This document shows, in pieces, positions 50,100 to 61,212 of a stretch of 64,000 nt of DNA. How positions within the stretch are numbered: position 1 is the stretch's first letter; every line of letters starts with the position of its first letter. This DNA comes from Pseudisothecium myosuroides (lineage: Eukaryota; Streptophyta; Bryopsida; Hypnales; Lembophyllaceae): positions 1,116,001-1,180,000 of the forward strand of contig OX637297.1 in NCBI GenBank assembly GCA_951799445.1, given 5' to 3'. Below the pieces are notes generated by a model. The model searched no databases. It was not told where the DNA came from and worked only from the letters and a program-made list of their open reading frames with translations. The translations under genes and the position numbers were made by a program.

Positions 50100-51420
50100 T
50101 GAAATGCAAGTCGACGAAGGTCCAGAAGAACTGACACCAAGGAAGCTTGGTACCTTCATCGACTGCTACATTACGTCTTTGGAGTACACAAGTCCACATC
50201 CACCACAAGCCTTTTTCCGATGCGACGAGCAGATTACACATTGGGGAATCGCCTAGAAAGCAGAGAGTGACGGCTCCGCCATTATTCTTCCTACGCTGGT
50301 GAATGGGACGATGGGGCACCCGACTGCCGGACTGAGGGTACTTGAAATGAAGGGGCTTGACGACGACACAACGCTCCTAGTTGTAGAGGAGAAGGTTCCC
50401 CTTTCCGGGGAGATCATAACGTTTGGGCTGATCCTTGACTACGCGAAGTTCAGCCTCACTTTGTACGAGTCTGTGACTGCAAGGGCACATCTGATGTGCA
50501 AAGACACGTCTAAGCCTCGGTGGAAGCCTAAGGAGCTGAAGAACCAGTGGGACATAATTATGGAAGACTTACGAGATACGAACGCTCCCCCCCAAGCCGT
50601 GACAGAGATACGAACGCCGTCCCCCAAAAAGAAGACCAGGAAGAGGAGGTTTGCAGTTGGAGCTCCCGGGGACAAAGATGATGCCGTAGCAGGGACATTC
50701 GGAAAGAAGAAAAAACCGGATACCCCGCTTCCGCTTCACAGGGCTGTGGCTCTAGAGGAGGCAGATGTGAAGAAGATGACACTGGAAGAGATGAATAAGA
50801 TGAGGACCTTCTACGAGAAGTCCTTTGGTTGCCTGTACAAATGGGGCAGGAAACCAATTTGTGACAGCAAAGGAGAGCTCATCCGCGTGCACTATGACTA
50901 TTTGCACCAGGCACCTGTAGCACTGTTCGTGTACAGGGGAATTCAGGCAGAGCAGCTTGATGCGCTGACGTGGAAGGCACAAATCACACCTGATTATAAC
51001 TCGGAGAACAGAGTCATAATAGTGCTTCCTCTTAAAGTGGGACCTTACGGCCCGACGAAAGTAGTGTCGCACTATGAGAAGCAAGCGCCGAAGAAGAAGA
51101 TATTTGAAAACCCCAAGACGCACTACTACATAATAGGTGGCCAACACAGTGTCCAGGCATTCAAGGACCTGATTAGGCTTGGTGTGATTCCCGAGAAGGA
51201 TAAGAAACAAGCCTCCACCTTTAATATTTTACCTGTGTGGACGGACAAAGATCACCACGGAGACCTAGTGCACTTCTCGCGGGTGCTGAACCACGATGTC
51301 GTTGGCGAACAGAAGGAGCAGAACTTCACGAAGCAGTTGCTGAACGCAAGAATCAAATGGCGGAGTATGGGAAGTCCACAGCCAACACTATTGGGCAGAG
51401 CACACTCGCAAGAGTACAAT
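50100..51420 (+). pseudogene. ParB-like gene, exon 3 (ParB/Srx-like domain)
   Basis: The exon runs from a GCTGCAG acceptor to a GTAAGA donor, open except for TAG at 50254-50256 (fits CAG). The first about 130 codons are followed by a basic linker (PSPKKKTRKRRFAVGAPG), then a domain with the order expected of ParB N-terminal folds: KAQITPDYNSENRVIIVLPL, then THYYIIGGQHSVQAFKDL (position of the ParB GERR box), then IPEKDKKQASTFNILPVW and HFSRVLNHDVV, ending LLNARIKWRSMG. ParB-like folds bind nucleotide and DNA or act as nucleases in other systems. Here the GGQHS box replaces GxRR, so CTP binding is uncertain. The family call is by pattern only. The palindromes in the neighbouring introns suggest a DNA-binding role (inference). 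Confidence 0.6.
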
Positions 51421-51487
51421 GTAAGAATGACGCCGGAGTAGAAAAAATTAATGTTTTTAGGTCATCAGAGTGTCCTCTACCTAAACA

Positions 51488-51805
51488 TTGTGGGATCTCC
51501 CGATGGTCCTGCACTACACCTCAGACCTTCATTACATTAGAACCTCGTCATTGTGGGATCCCACGACTAAGTCCTGGCTTTGCAATACGTGATAGTTCTA
51601 TGTTAGAATGAGGAGATCGTGATATCCCACGACGTTAACTTATGAAATACCAGATGGCGCTAGTTTAGTTTTTTGTGCTGGGGGTTCAGTCCGTGGTGTT
51701 TTCAAATTGTGCATGTAGAAGATAGTGGCTCATCGTGATATTTCACAATTGCCTATTGCCTAAACGACTTCTTCGTGGTAACTGACTGATCGTGGGATCG
51801 CACGA
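51488..51805. repeat. Palindrome cluster in intron 3 of the ParB-like gene
   Basis: Five copies at 51488, 51551, 51617, 51733 and 51790. Spacings of 63, 66, 116 and 57 bp are close to multiples of about 60 bp. Confidence 0.9.
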
Positions 51806-51880
51806 CTGTTTATTGGACTTCTTGTGTTCACGTTGTCTGTCTACAGATCGCGTACTGACTGTTACTCCTTTGTTGGGCAG

Positions 51881-53240
51881 GCTTTTCAGCCGTCGGTGGC
51901 ATCAATATTTGCGGGAACAAAGGCGAAAGACATTGCCGAATTGAGAATCCCTCTACTCTTCTTGGAGAACGACGCTAATGTTCAGAGATGGATCAAGATA
52001 AAGGAGAGATTTATGGCAGGTCTCCTTCCCGACGCGGCGGGGCTGGTCAATGTATCCGGGAGTACGAATCGCTAACCGTTGGCGGCAAACAACTTCAAGC
52101 CCCTTTACGGACTTAGACCGTAGGACATCAATTTCCTTGTGGATCAAGTCGAATCCCAAGTGGTCAGCATGAAGACCTTCGTTGCAAAGTCAAAATCACA
52201 GAGAGGTGAAAAACGCATTATCTCTCTTGCAGACGTCGACGCCAAAATTTGGTTGGTTAGGGCGATGAAGAACCAACTCTTGTCACATTACAAGGGTCAT
52301 TTGCTGCTCGTGAGGATGGTGGAGTACGAGCCTTACCCGGACTCTTTGTGGGTCGAGTTTGCGACAGAAAAGAACATTTAGCCCAAGGATGTGGATATGT
52401 GGGTGAACAAGGCAATGGAGACCATTTGTTGGCAAAAAGTGGTTGCAGGACCGGACGAGAAATCTCAACAGGATGTTCGACCCAGCTGACCTTCCGCAGT
52501 CGGTGATTCATATGTGAGAGTCGTATTTCAAGCTGATGGTAGAGGAGGAATCGGTGTAGGCAAATGCACGTGGTTTTTCAGAGCACTATCTTTGTAAAAC
52601 CATGGACGAAAGCAACTGGGACATCAACGCCACCTTGGCGGCAGGGGACGTCATAGCGTGGAGGGGAAAGAAGAAGCAGCACTTGTACATCTGGTTCATG
52701 TACGAGTCAACGTCCTGCGGGTGTCGCGCCAAAATTCTTGAAGAGCGGAAGTTGAAGAGACTCTTTGACGCTCTGGAGTACTATGATCCGCAGGACCAGA
52801 CAGTCGTAGCCCGCTCTGTCGCCGTTCTCCTCACAGATGTCGAAGGGTTCCACATGATTGTGGCTCACCTAGAGAAACGAAGGATGGAAGTCAAAGCTAG
52901 GTTGTGGGACTGGCACGTTGTGAACTACATGGCAGAGCCCGAAGACTTCTTCCCTCAAGCTCCGGCCGGAGATGGGTACAATGTCTTTGTTGTCTTCATT
53001 TTTGGGCACAGCAAAGAGCACGACCGGCGAACTTGCTTCAAAAGCTTCTTCCCGGGATTGGACCGCCTCACTCAGGTGTACAAGGCGGAAGATATGCCGG
53101 ACGACTACCCTTACTGGCGTCAGCAGCAAATGTCGTATCTGAAGATCAGCAGTGCGTTGATTCTATTCGAAGGACTAGCTTACACCGACTATGTCTTTGT
53201 CAATGTCAACGGGGGTCCGGAGTTCACATATTTAGGCTTG
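51881..53240 (+). pseudogene. ParB-like gene, exon 4
   Basis: The exon begins after TTGGGCAG in phase 0, continuing exon 3 (AFQPSVASIFAGTKAKDIAE), and ends at a GTATGC donor. It includes KSKSQRGEKRIISLADVDAK, KTMDESNWDINATLAAGDVI, LLTDVEGFHMIVAHLEKRRM and DYVFVNVNGGPEFTYLGL. In-frame stops are TAA 52073, TAG 52121, TAG 52379, TGA 52515 and TAG 52557, and a frameshift lies near 52430-52445. Each stop is one C-to-T or G-to-A step from a sense codon. The fold is not recognised; it is long and globular in composition. Confidence 0.6.
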
Positions 53241-53340
53241 GTATGCACTACAACGATTGTCTTTTCTTTTGTTCTTCTGATAATCTCAATTTTGATTTCA
53301 GGGATGTGAATGTCACTAATTTCCGGTTGTTGTATTTCAG

Positions 53341-53560
53341 TATTCGGAAGGTGGTAAAGTGTTGGAAGTTGTAGATTTAGCGGAAGCTAAAACGTTAAGT
53401 CAGGTCTTCGCCAAGCAGATTTGGGACGACAAACATGCGCAGGCGGCACCCCTTCCTCTTCCGGAGGCCGAACACGAGGACGAGGAAGTTGAGAGTGATG
53501 ATGAAGCTGCTGTAGTTGAAGACATCACCCAACACAGACCAAGTTTAGGAACAAGGTCGG
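53341..53560 (+). pseudogene. ParB-like gene, acidic exon
   Basis: A TGTATTTCAG acceptor is followed in phase by YSEGGKVLEVVDLAEAKTLS and an acidic run (EAEHEDEEVESDDEAAVVED). The 3' limit is uncertain: the same frame stays open to 53739, and a palindrome copy at 53601 (TCGTGATATCTCCGGA) lies just beyond, probably in an intron. Confidence 0.5.
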
Positions 53561-53699
53561 TTGAGCACCCTAAGATTAGTGTGCATTATTTGCTGAACCA
53601 TCGTGATATCTCCGGACGTTGGGCAGCATATATCTGTGATATGCAATTCAGGGAGGGCAAACTGAGCTCAATTGTGGTGGGATATTGCCTTTCTCGCAG

Positions 53700-55481
53700 G
53701 CGAAATCTCCGACTCCCTCCCCCCGGCGAGAGCAGCTGATTGATCCGCCAAGTACAGCGGAGGATGCTGACGAAGTTCCCGAAGTTCATTTGGCACAAGC
53801 GGAGCTGGAAGAGCTGACAGAGCAGCATGAGAGTATTCCAGAGCCGTTACCAGCCGAAAGAATTGTAATTCCAATATCGAGCGGGTCGTCAAGCAAAGTG
53901 AATTCAGGGATCCAATTAACGGACCCAAGGATATCCAAGAGGAAGCCGCGTAAGAAGCCGGTCAAGGAACCTGACATTGCAAAAGATACCGGGAGCACAA
54001 AGGCGTCCAAGCTAGTGCGGAAGACAACAGGCAAAAATTGAAAGGGGGGAACCTTGAAGTGGACTCCAAGTAAGTCGTTGGTGGAGCGCAAACAGTCGCC
54101 AGTGAAGCCGACTGGGAGTCCGAATCCCGAAGCATCAGTCGCAGAAGACACGCTTCTGACTTGTGCCTTGGGACCGTTACCGTCGAAGTCTGACAAGTCA
54201 ACTCAGCCGCAACAGGAGGATGAGCAGGTATCTTGTGCTTCAGGAGTTGACAGACAGCTACCGGACCTCGTCTTATTAACCCTGGGGGACACTCACCGAC
54301 CAACATCGGGGGATCCCACAATGACGAAGGAGTCACTGGTCAGGAGCGGGGAGGATGCGGCCGACCTCAGCGAGGGGAGGAAAGAGTCGAAGGGGGATGA
54401 TGACCACCTCGGATCGGGGGATGCCACGATGACGCAAGAGTCTGATGTCGGGAGGCGGGACAGTGACTCCGGACCTACCCCGGAGAGGGAACACGCAAAG
54501 GGTAGCACTGGAAAACCTGCATCGGGGGATCCCACGATGAGCCATGCATTACCTGTCCAGATTGAGTTAGCTGTCCCTCAATGTGGAGCAGGGAAGGATG
54601 ACCGAGGCCGGACACCGGGACCTGAAGGATCGGGGGATCCCACGATCCTGAAGAGTCAGTGGTCTCAATTCAACATGGCGATCCGACGGAGAGCGAGGGG
54701 GTTGAACACCAGGAAGGAGTGGTTGCATTGTCTTTGTCGGGGGATCACACAACGGTGCCAGAGCGATTGCTCCCGCCAATGGGCATCACGGTTGCTCTAC
54801 TGAACGATACCTTTGTTGACTTGGTCCCTGTGAGTCTCAAACCTGTTCCTGGAAGGAAGAGTAAACCTGTCATAGGGCGGGCGAGGATTGTCAACATTGC
54901 TTCACTGGCCTCCAGTGTTCCACTGGAGGTTGTAAGAGAGGTGGTTCTTGATGACGGTGAGTGCAATTCTGACAAAGTTTTGGAGGCCTTACCTTACGAG
55001 GCCCAAGAAATAATGAAGTTCTGTCTTGTCGATCGTATGAGAGCATTTGGTCATTTACCGAGTCTAAACCACTATGGGAAGATGCGTCTGGATACCGACA
55101 AGAAAATTCATTTGGAATCCATAAGGCGAGCGAACCGTTTCCTTTACAAGCCCGTCTTTAAATGGATATTTCAAGATGGTCCGCGTGCAATGTATGAAGG
55201 AGGGGATCCACCTGATAGAGACGACGAGTGGGAGGCAGTGGAACGCGGCGTTAGAGGGAGGAGGGTGGTGCCTTCGAGCGACGACGAGCTTGAGACGGGA
55301 TCTGTGAATGTTGACAAGGGGGAAAGAGGACCAGTGAGCGCTGACGAGAGAGGAAAGTTGCAAATGCTCGTCGAGAGGAGGGGGGAAGGATCAGTGAGCG
55401 ACGGCGAGAAGGAAAGAAGACGATTGGGCGACGAAAGGAGGGGGGAAGGGTTGCCAGCTTGTAGCGTCCGAGCTCCCGCAG
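53700..55481 (+). pseudogene. ParB-like gene, disordered exon with 108-bp repeats
   Basis: A TTCTCGCAG acceptor opens a Ser/Pro/charged exon (KSPTPSPRREQ, RKPRKKPVKEPD) that ends at a GTAACA donor. TGA at 54039-54041 fits CGA. Between 54306 and 54752 the frame encodes spaced SGDPTM-like motifs, each written by the palindrome. A one-base deletion between 54630 and 54737 shifts the frame (0 to 2). After it comes a more folded segment (VSLKPVPGRKSKPVIGRARI, LPYEAQEIMKFCLVDRMRAF) and then acidic/arginine repeats (ERRGEGSVSDGEKERRR). It is probably a DNA- or protein-binding tail; no family is recognised. Confidence 0.5.
54306..54752 (+). repeat. Five palindromes at 108-bp spacing inside coding sequence
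   Basis: Copies start at 54306, 54414, 54522, 54630 and 54737, giving spacings of 108, 108, 108 and 107 bp. 108 bp is 36 codons. The roughly 92 bp between copies are highly diverged, while the 16-bp core (TCGGGGGATCCCACGA and variants) is kept. The single 107-bp spacing coincides with the reading-frame shift. Confidence 0.95.
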
Positions 55482-55581
55482 GTAACATGCCTACATTATT
55501 GTCAATGTACATACGAGATAACGAATCTTGAATTGGCCGGTCACTGACTCTGTGCTTCTCTTGTATTCTGTAGTTTTTTGA

Positions 55582-56226
55582 GTGCCTACTGAACCGGTGG
55601 CGAAGTCGTCGAATCAGATAGAAAGGTGGCGGTATTATGTGGTCCTTGACCTTAATGGAGTTCTTGTTCACAGGTCATTCAATGAGTTGAATAGACGCAT
55701 CGTAACACTTCGACCGAATGTTGGTCAGTTACTTGACTATGTGCACAGATATGCAAACATTGCTTTCTAGAGCAGTTTGACACCGGCAAATGTGACGAAG
55801 GTATTGAATCAAATGCTGTCGGGGACGTCTGTTAAGGCGAAGCACGTGCCTGTTCTCATGCAGGAAGACTGCACAAAGTCGTCCTATAGAGACCCCAAAC
55901 ACCCGGATAGGCCCTACTTCCTGAAGGATCTAAATCATTTCGCGACTAAGCTGGGTTTGAGGTCAACCGAGAATGTTCTCCTCGTTGATGACGATCCACT
56001 TAAAAACCTCCTGAACAATTGTCATAGCACCATTTTCCCCCGCAAATTTGAAGGGGACTGTAAAGAGCAGTACCTTGTAGGGGTGCTCAGTCCTTGGCTC
56101 GCACGTCTGTTTAATTCACAAAAAGCTGTGCCGGCGTATGTCAAGAAGCATCCGCTCCACAATGGTCTGCCATCGGCGGTCCCGTTGACCAGATCGGGCT
56201 CTGACATTTTGAGGGCAGTAGTTTAG
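55582..56226 (+). pseudogene. NIF/FCP1-like HAD phosphatase module 1
   Basis: After a TTCTGTAG acceptor near 55573 the frame reads WRYYVVLDLNGVLVHRSFNE, RPNVGQLLDYVHRYANIAF, then TAG (55768-55770, fits Trp), SSLTPANVTKVLNQML, YFLKDLNHFATKLGL and VLLVDDDPLKNLLNN, ending at TAG 56224. The order matches CTD-phosphatase-like HAD proteins: nucleophile loop, cap-side WSS motif, DDDP metal site. The nucleophile loop is DLNG rather than DxDxT, a variant I recall in plant homologues, so full catalysis is uncertain. It may be the C-terminal domain of the ParB-like protein or a separate gene; the exon upstream ends at 55481. Confidence 0.7.
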
Positions 56227-57118
56227 TTTTGGTTTTTCTTCCTTGAGGGACTTCATCATGAAATCTCACGATCTCCTTATGGCGTGCATATTATTGCTTG
56301 TAGCTTAAAACTCTTGAACATACTGTAAATATTGTAAATGCATTTTCGAAATATTGGACATTCTTTGTTTGTAGGAGGCATTGATTCAGCCTCGTAGTAA
56401 ATGTGAAAATAAATTTTTTTCCTAAATGCCTTTGATTAAGATAATTATGAGTTCGAAGGGATCACCTCGACCTTGACTATTAATCCGCGTGCATGCACAT
56501 CTAGAGATCTAATGGTATACCGTGGAAGTGGATTCTATCGGTAGATCGGACTGTTCTGGGCATTTATCCTTGTCTTTTAAATCTAATGTGAATGCATTTC
56601 CAGTGCATGACCCTCACTTAGAATTGTTTTCTTATTCTTCGTTCGCAGCTTTAATCTAAATTTGGTTCTGAAATTGTTTATCATATTACTCGGAAGAGTG
56701 GAATTTTTTGAACACTTCATTACATTTTAGCACTGGGCGTCATCATCCTGCGCGGCAAGCTTCATCAAGAGATCGCATGATACGACGTGACGTGTGAACA
56801 TTGAAATGTCATTTCCGTCCTTGTATTGTCTCGTGATATTGTTTTTGTATTTGTGGATGACAGTGAAGTTGTAGTTGTGCTTCTACTGTTTGTTTGGGAG
56901 TTCTACTACAGTTCCAGTTTGCTGAAGTACGGATTTGAAATTGATAATTTTGACCTCTCTCTTTGGCTTGATCGGAAGATCTCACGATCATTTTACCTTG
57001 CATTGAATTATTAGTCTTAGGCGGATTATGTAATGTCCATTTTTGTTGCTTTAGTCGAATGCAATTGAATTTCTGCTGCAAAACTTCCTTTGCTCGAGTT
57101 TTTTCGGTCTTCTAGTAT
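56227..57118. other. Element spacer with three palindrome copies
   Basis: No gene is supported. Copies lie at 56258 (TCATGAAATCTCACGA), 56764 (TCAAGAGATCGCATGA) and 56972 (TCGGAAGATCTCACGA). Confidence 0.6.
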
Positions 57119-60100
57119 GTCACCCTAAACCTTTTTTTGTATTTGACGCAAATCCTAAATCTGCATTGTCGTAACACAGCAAAGCACAAATCCCTCCCTT
57201 AGGTGCTAAAGTAGTGTAAAACACCTTAGATGACTCGTGTATCGTTCCCACAGGATTTTAACTCGTAGTTTCCTCAAAATTCCCGGAACAGGATCCGGAA
57301 CACAAAACCAAAGACAAACAAAATCCGGAAATAAGATGTAGAATTAGACTTCCCGATCTGTATTCGTTTAACTTTCGTTTGTATCAACCTAGCTCTCAAA
57401 CATATTACCAATCAACAAGGAATAGATCGGCAATCCTTCACAATAGTAGTAGCAACTTAGTATCCGGCTTAACTAAATGCAGAACCGGAAAGAGTGTCTT
57501 GATCTTGTACCTTTCCCGGATCCGGATCTAGCAAGCAATGCGAACAAGGGTAGAGTTTAACCTCTACATCAGAGGGTTCCGCTCTTGGACTTAAGGAAGG
57601 ACACGTAAATCCTACCCTCCACTGGTTTAAAGTGGTTGAAGTTCCACTAAAAGAGAAATAACAAAGAAAAACAAAGAAAACCAAGAATACCGGAAGGCAA
57701 GTATTTCCTCACAGCTGATCCGGGAAGTTACTCCAGACAAGAAGGTCACTCAGGAAACCCCTACTATCCCACTTACTACAATGACAGACTCTGCCAAAAC
57801 ATGGTTCCCAGAGCAGAGCTAGTACCAACTAACTAAAGGATCCCAACTACTTTCCAGTTCCTCTCTTCCGGTAACAGCAAGACCTCATCAAACGTCGGTT
57901 AGCATTCGTACTTCAACCCAAAGAACTCACCCAACCTAGGAACGGCTATCTCACTCAGAAGACCCTCAAGGAAAATCAGCAGATGAAACTACCCTTTAGT
58001 ATGCCAGTTCTTCGTAAACCAACTCCTAATACTCCCAGAACCGGATCCAGACAGAATCCGGGGGTCATCTATTCTTCTCCAACACCTGCAAACCAGCTAC
58101 CCGCATTACCAATGCTTAACACACTGATGGCATACCAACACAAACTGAGACTTTTCAGACTAGTACTTGCGAAGTGGAAATCTGAAATCAATTTACAGAG
58201 TACTGAAAAATATACATAAGAATACCCGGGGCTTCAAACCAAAATCAGCCCCCTAAATACCAAACACCCAGAGACCCCTAAAGGCCCCTGGGAATCAAAA
58301 GGAAAGGACCAGAGAATGACACCTGTCATTCCCCTTATCCTTCCCACGTTGACTTTCCTACCACAACCCGCCGATCCGCAAAATGTGGATCTCAGATCCT
58401 AAAAACCCGGAAAGTGAAGTCCAGGTTCATCCAACTGAAAAGCAGCTAACTGACTGCTTTCTACCTATCAAAAACTTGAGTTTTAATACTAACCATGCTA
58501 GGGTCAACTCAAGGAACTACCTAACTACTTCTTCTGCCGCTTCGGAGAAGGTGCCTCCAACTTGACAGCTCCTTTCCGGGCTGGCTGTTTCCTGCTGGGC
58601 GATGGTTTGGGTGGCTTGGGATACTTCCCCTTTGTTGCTGAGGCCGTCTTACCCTTGAATTGCGAAGGCGAGATGGTCTCCATGTCTGTATCCTCTTCCG
58701 ATTCAGAGCCCGGATGTGACTCGGACTGGGAACCGGATCCCGACTGGCTGCCCTCCTGTGCTGAGTTACTTGGCGACTCGCCTTCCTTTGAATGATGACT
58801 AGCAGAAGTCGCCTCCCTTCTTCTTTTTGGTGTTGTCTTCTTCTTTGTGGTGCTGGGCATTGTTGGAGATGGCTTCGAATCCTTGCTCGGGGGTGTCCCA
58901 AGTTCTGATCCGGACTTCCGGGCCTTCTCCTTGGATCCGGATCCATGCCCTGATCCTTCTCCTCCTTCTGACTTCCGCTTAGAAGTTTCCTTTGCGGGTG
59001 TCTTCTCCTCCTTGGGCTTACTCTTCGGCTTTACATTCGCTGGGGGCGACATTGGCACCTTCTTGGAACCTTTGAACAACCCCGATTCTTGAAGTACATC
59101 CCGGATCTCGAACATGAATTTCTCCGTGACATCAGAATACTCAGCCAGAACTTCTACTGACTTGACTGTTGCCTCTGACCCGGCCTTATGGATCCCCTCA
59201 TCGAATAATTTGGCCTTGTTAATCACATTTCCCGAATTTGACACAAAAGCCCTAACTCTACGGAGGGTCTCCTCAACCTCTGGGGAAAGTTTCTTTCCCT
59301 TCTTACTCTCCTCAAGTTCCCGGGTTAGTTCCTGGTTCTGCTCAGTCAACTCCTTAACCCGGGATTCCCACTTCCGGTTCTCTCTATCTCGGAGTAAATC
59401 CTCAATCCTCTTAGCGAGTTCAGATGCGTTTATTCCCCCTAGCAGCCCACATGCACTCTTGACTGCTTTTCTCTCCACATCTAACTCCTCTCTGAGCCTC
59501 TCTAGATCCTCAATGATTCTACCTAGCGGTTTATCCTGGGGATCTTTCTCATCCGGGGATTCCTCACTCTTATTCCCCTTCTTCTTCTCTGAGGCTGGAA
59601 TCTTTTCTGGGGTTTTCTCTTCCTCTTCTGAGGATTCTCTCTCGGATCCCTCGTCATTCTCTTCCTCTACCTCTTCTTCTCCCTTTGGAGTGATGTTCAG
59701 TTTCATAAACGTGGCGGCAGCCTTATAGGCAGTTCTCTCCGGGCCTCTCAAAGTTCCTAAATACTCATAGAGGTGAAATATAAACGGCCCTATTGTTGTC
59801 GCCTTGGTATTTCCTAAGGATGAGACCATCTTGGTCACTCTCTCCTTAACAATACCAGCCCAGAAAACCTTTCTATCTCCACTCAGTGCCCCAAATATTG
59901 TGTTGGCCCAGGTTAATGTAATCCTGGTCGGCCGTTTCGGGTACAAGATTGGGAGCAGGAACTCTAACACTCTCTTCTCCCTCTGATCCTTGCAATCCGC
60001 TACGGTGTACCCATCATTGCCATGAGGGGCTTCAGAGAACTTACCCTCATGAAACTTGAGCGTCCGGGACGCCATCCCCTCTCCCGGTCTTGGAAAATTG

Positions 60101-61094
60101 TATACCCGTTTCCAGGTATCGACAGTCCAACTGCTGGGAAGAGCCCGGGAAGTCTTTTCCCATTCGTTTGATTGATCCCTCATTAACTCCCGGATCATGT
60201 CCTTATTTCTCAGCTTCCAGGGTCGTTGCAGAAAGTTCACACACCCCATCTGCGCGAGGTCTTCCTCCAACTGTTTCCGGTAACCCGGATCTTGCGGGAT
60301 GATTGGAACAACGTTCCTGAACTTCAAAGTAACAGCTCTGCTCCCTTCGCCCTTCACCATTGCACTCAAACTCCCACAAGATACCCTCAAAAACAATCCT
60401 CACACAGTCCCTCACTAAAGCAAAACTGCAGAGTTCTCTTTCCCAGTCCTATCTCTCTCTTGGGTCCGGGAAACTTGGAGCTCTTTCTCTCTTTGCAACT
60501 TGACTCTACACACAACGACTCCAAGCGCTCCAAGGTCTCTACAATCCTCCAACTGAGAAGTGAGAGAAGAAAATCCGACCCCTGGGTCTTCTCTCCCGTC
60601 CAGCCGCTTTCCAGCCGTTAGGGTTTCCCGTTAGGGTTTCCCGTTAGGGTTTTCCGTTCCCGCTGAAATCCCGGAGGATTGTGACCGTTAAACGGTCTTC
60701 CTTATCTTCCGGTAGAGCCATTGGATCGCAGAATTGCCCTAACGGCTTCTTCTGGGATCTCCGGTATCCTCTGGTATCCTCCGGTACATGTTTATACCCG
60801 GCCCCGGTATATTGAACAAGTCCAGATTCACCCACCGGTTCCGTATCCGGTTCTGGATATCTCGATAAATCAGGGAATCTAATTTCCCCTTCTTAACCTA
60901 TTTATCTATTTACTATTATCCTATAATGGAAAAATCTTAATTTTGGTAAAACTCCTATCTAAGCCTTGTAAAAAGCTAAAAATTTTACCATTTCTCACTC
61001 CTTCTTTTAAATTCTTAGCTAACTAACCTTATCCTTACATTTTGTGCTCCCACATGCATCCCTTGTTAGTGCTGTATTCTGGGTTGCAGTGACA
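57119..61094. mobile_element. Nested insertion carrying an intact ORF
   Basis: Compared with the surrounding element, this block lacks the palindrome, is enriched in CCGGA, and contains one undamaged gene (58525-60360). Short inverted ends TGTCAC (57119) and GTGACA (61089) could mark its limits, but no target duplication or long terminal repeats were found, so the borders are approximate. Left of the gene (57.2-58.5 kb) nothing coding is supported. Three tandem units of CGTTAGGGTTTCC lie at about 60615-60656, upstream of the gene. Confidence 0.5.
58525..60360 (-). CDS. Intact 611-residue coiled-coil ORF of nested element
   Basis: ATG at 60358-60360 starts 611 codons with no interruption; the frame is also open upstream to a TTG at 60396, but ATG is preferred. 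Residues 1-240 form a globular domain (LEEDLAQMGCVNFLQRPWKL, SWTVDTWKRVYNFPRPGEGM, RTLKFHEGKF, WANTIFGALSGDRKVFWAGI). Residues about 240-300 are highly acidic and Lys-rich, and about 300-400 a coiled coil (IIEDLERLREELDVERKAVK, ELTEQNQELTRELEESKKGK). The tail is Ser/Lys/Pro-rich and disordered, ending KRQKK. The arrangement resembles retroelement gag-like or envelope-position plant ORFs, but I do not recognise the family. Undamaged coding among pseudogenes marks a younger insertion. The plus-strand frames across it are shadows. Confidence 0.75.
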   Translation of the reverse strand: MVKGEGSRAVTLKFRNVVPIIPQDPGYRKQLEEDLAQMGCVNFLQRPWKLRNKDMIRELMRDQSNEWEKTSRALPSSWTVDTWKRVYNFPRPGEGMASRTLKFHEGKFSEAPHGNDGYTVADCKDQREKRVLEFLLPILYPKRPTRITLTWANTIFGALSGDRKVFWAGIVKERVTKMVSSLGNTKATTIGPFIFHLYEYLGTLRGPERTAYKAAATFMKLNITPKGEEEVEEENDEGSERESSEEEEKTPEKIPASEKKKGNKSEESPDEKDPQDKPLGRIIEDLERLREELDVERKAVKSACGLLGGINASELAKRIEDLLRDRENRKWESRVKELTEQNQELTRELEESKKGKKLSPEVEETLRRVRAFVSNSGNVINKAKLFDEGIHKAGSEATVKSVEVLAEYSDVTEKFMFEIRDVLQESGLFKGSKKVPMSPPANVKPKSKPKEEKTPAKETSKRKSEGGEGSGHGSGSKEKARKSGSELGTPPSKDSKPSPTMPSTTKKKTTPKRRREATSASHHSKEGESPSNSAQEGSQSGSGSQSESHPGSESEEDTDMETISPSQFKGKTASATKGKYPKPPKPSPSRKQPARKGAVKLEAPSPKRQKK

Positions 61095-61212
61095 CCGTAG
61101 AAGTATTGCTAATTTCCTTGTACTATGCAGCAAATAAGACATTCAGTCGCTGTTCTTCAAATAACTACCCATGCGTATTTTCAATTAGCGGTTCTGTTGT
61201 ATTGCATATTGG

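Noticed and set aside
48025..55481. A bacterial parABS locus or bacterial contamination
   Set aside because: The gene has canonical plant introns, in-frame nonsense decay and transposon context; the ParB resemblance is at fold-pattern level only.
59114..59728. Ser-rich plus-strand frame of about 200 codons
   Set aside because: Antisense shadow of the intact minus-strand ORF at 58525-60360 (acidic and Lys codons read backwards as Ser/Leu).
57119..61094. LTR retrotransposon with TG..CA ends
   Set aside because: The short inverted ends were noted, but no pair of long terminal repeats, no target duplication and no polymerase could be found, so the class is left open.
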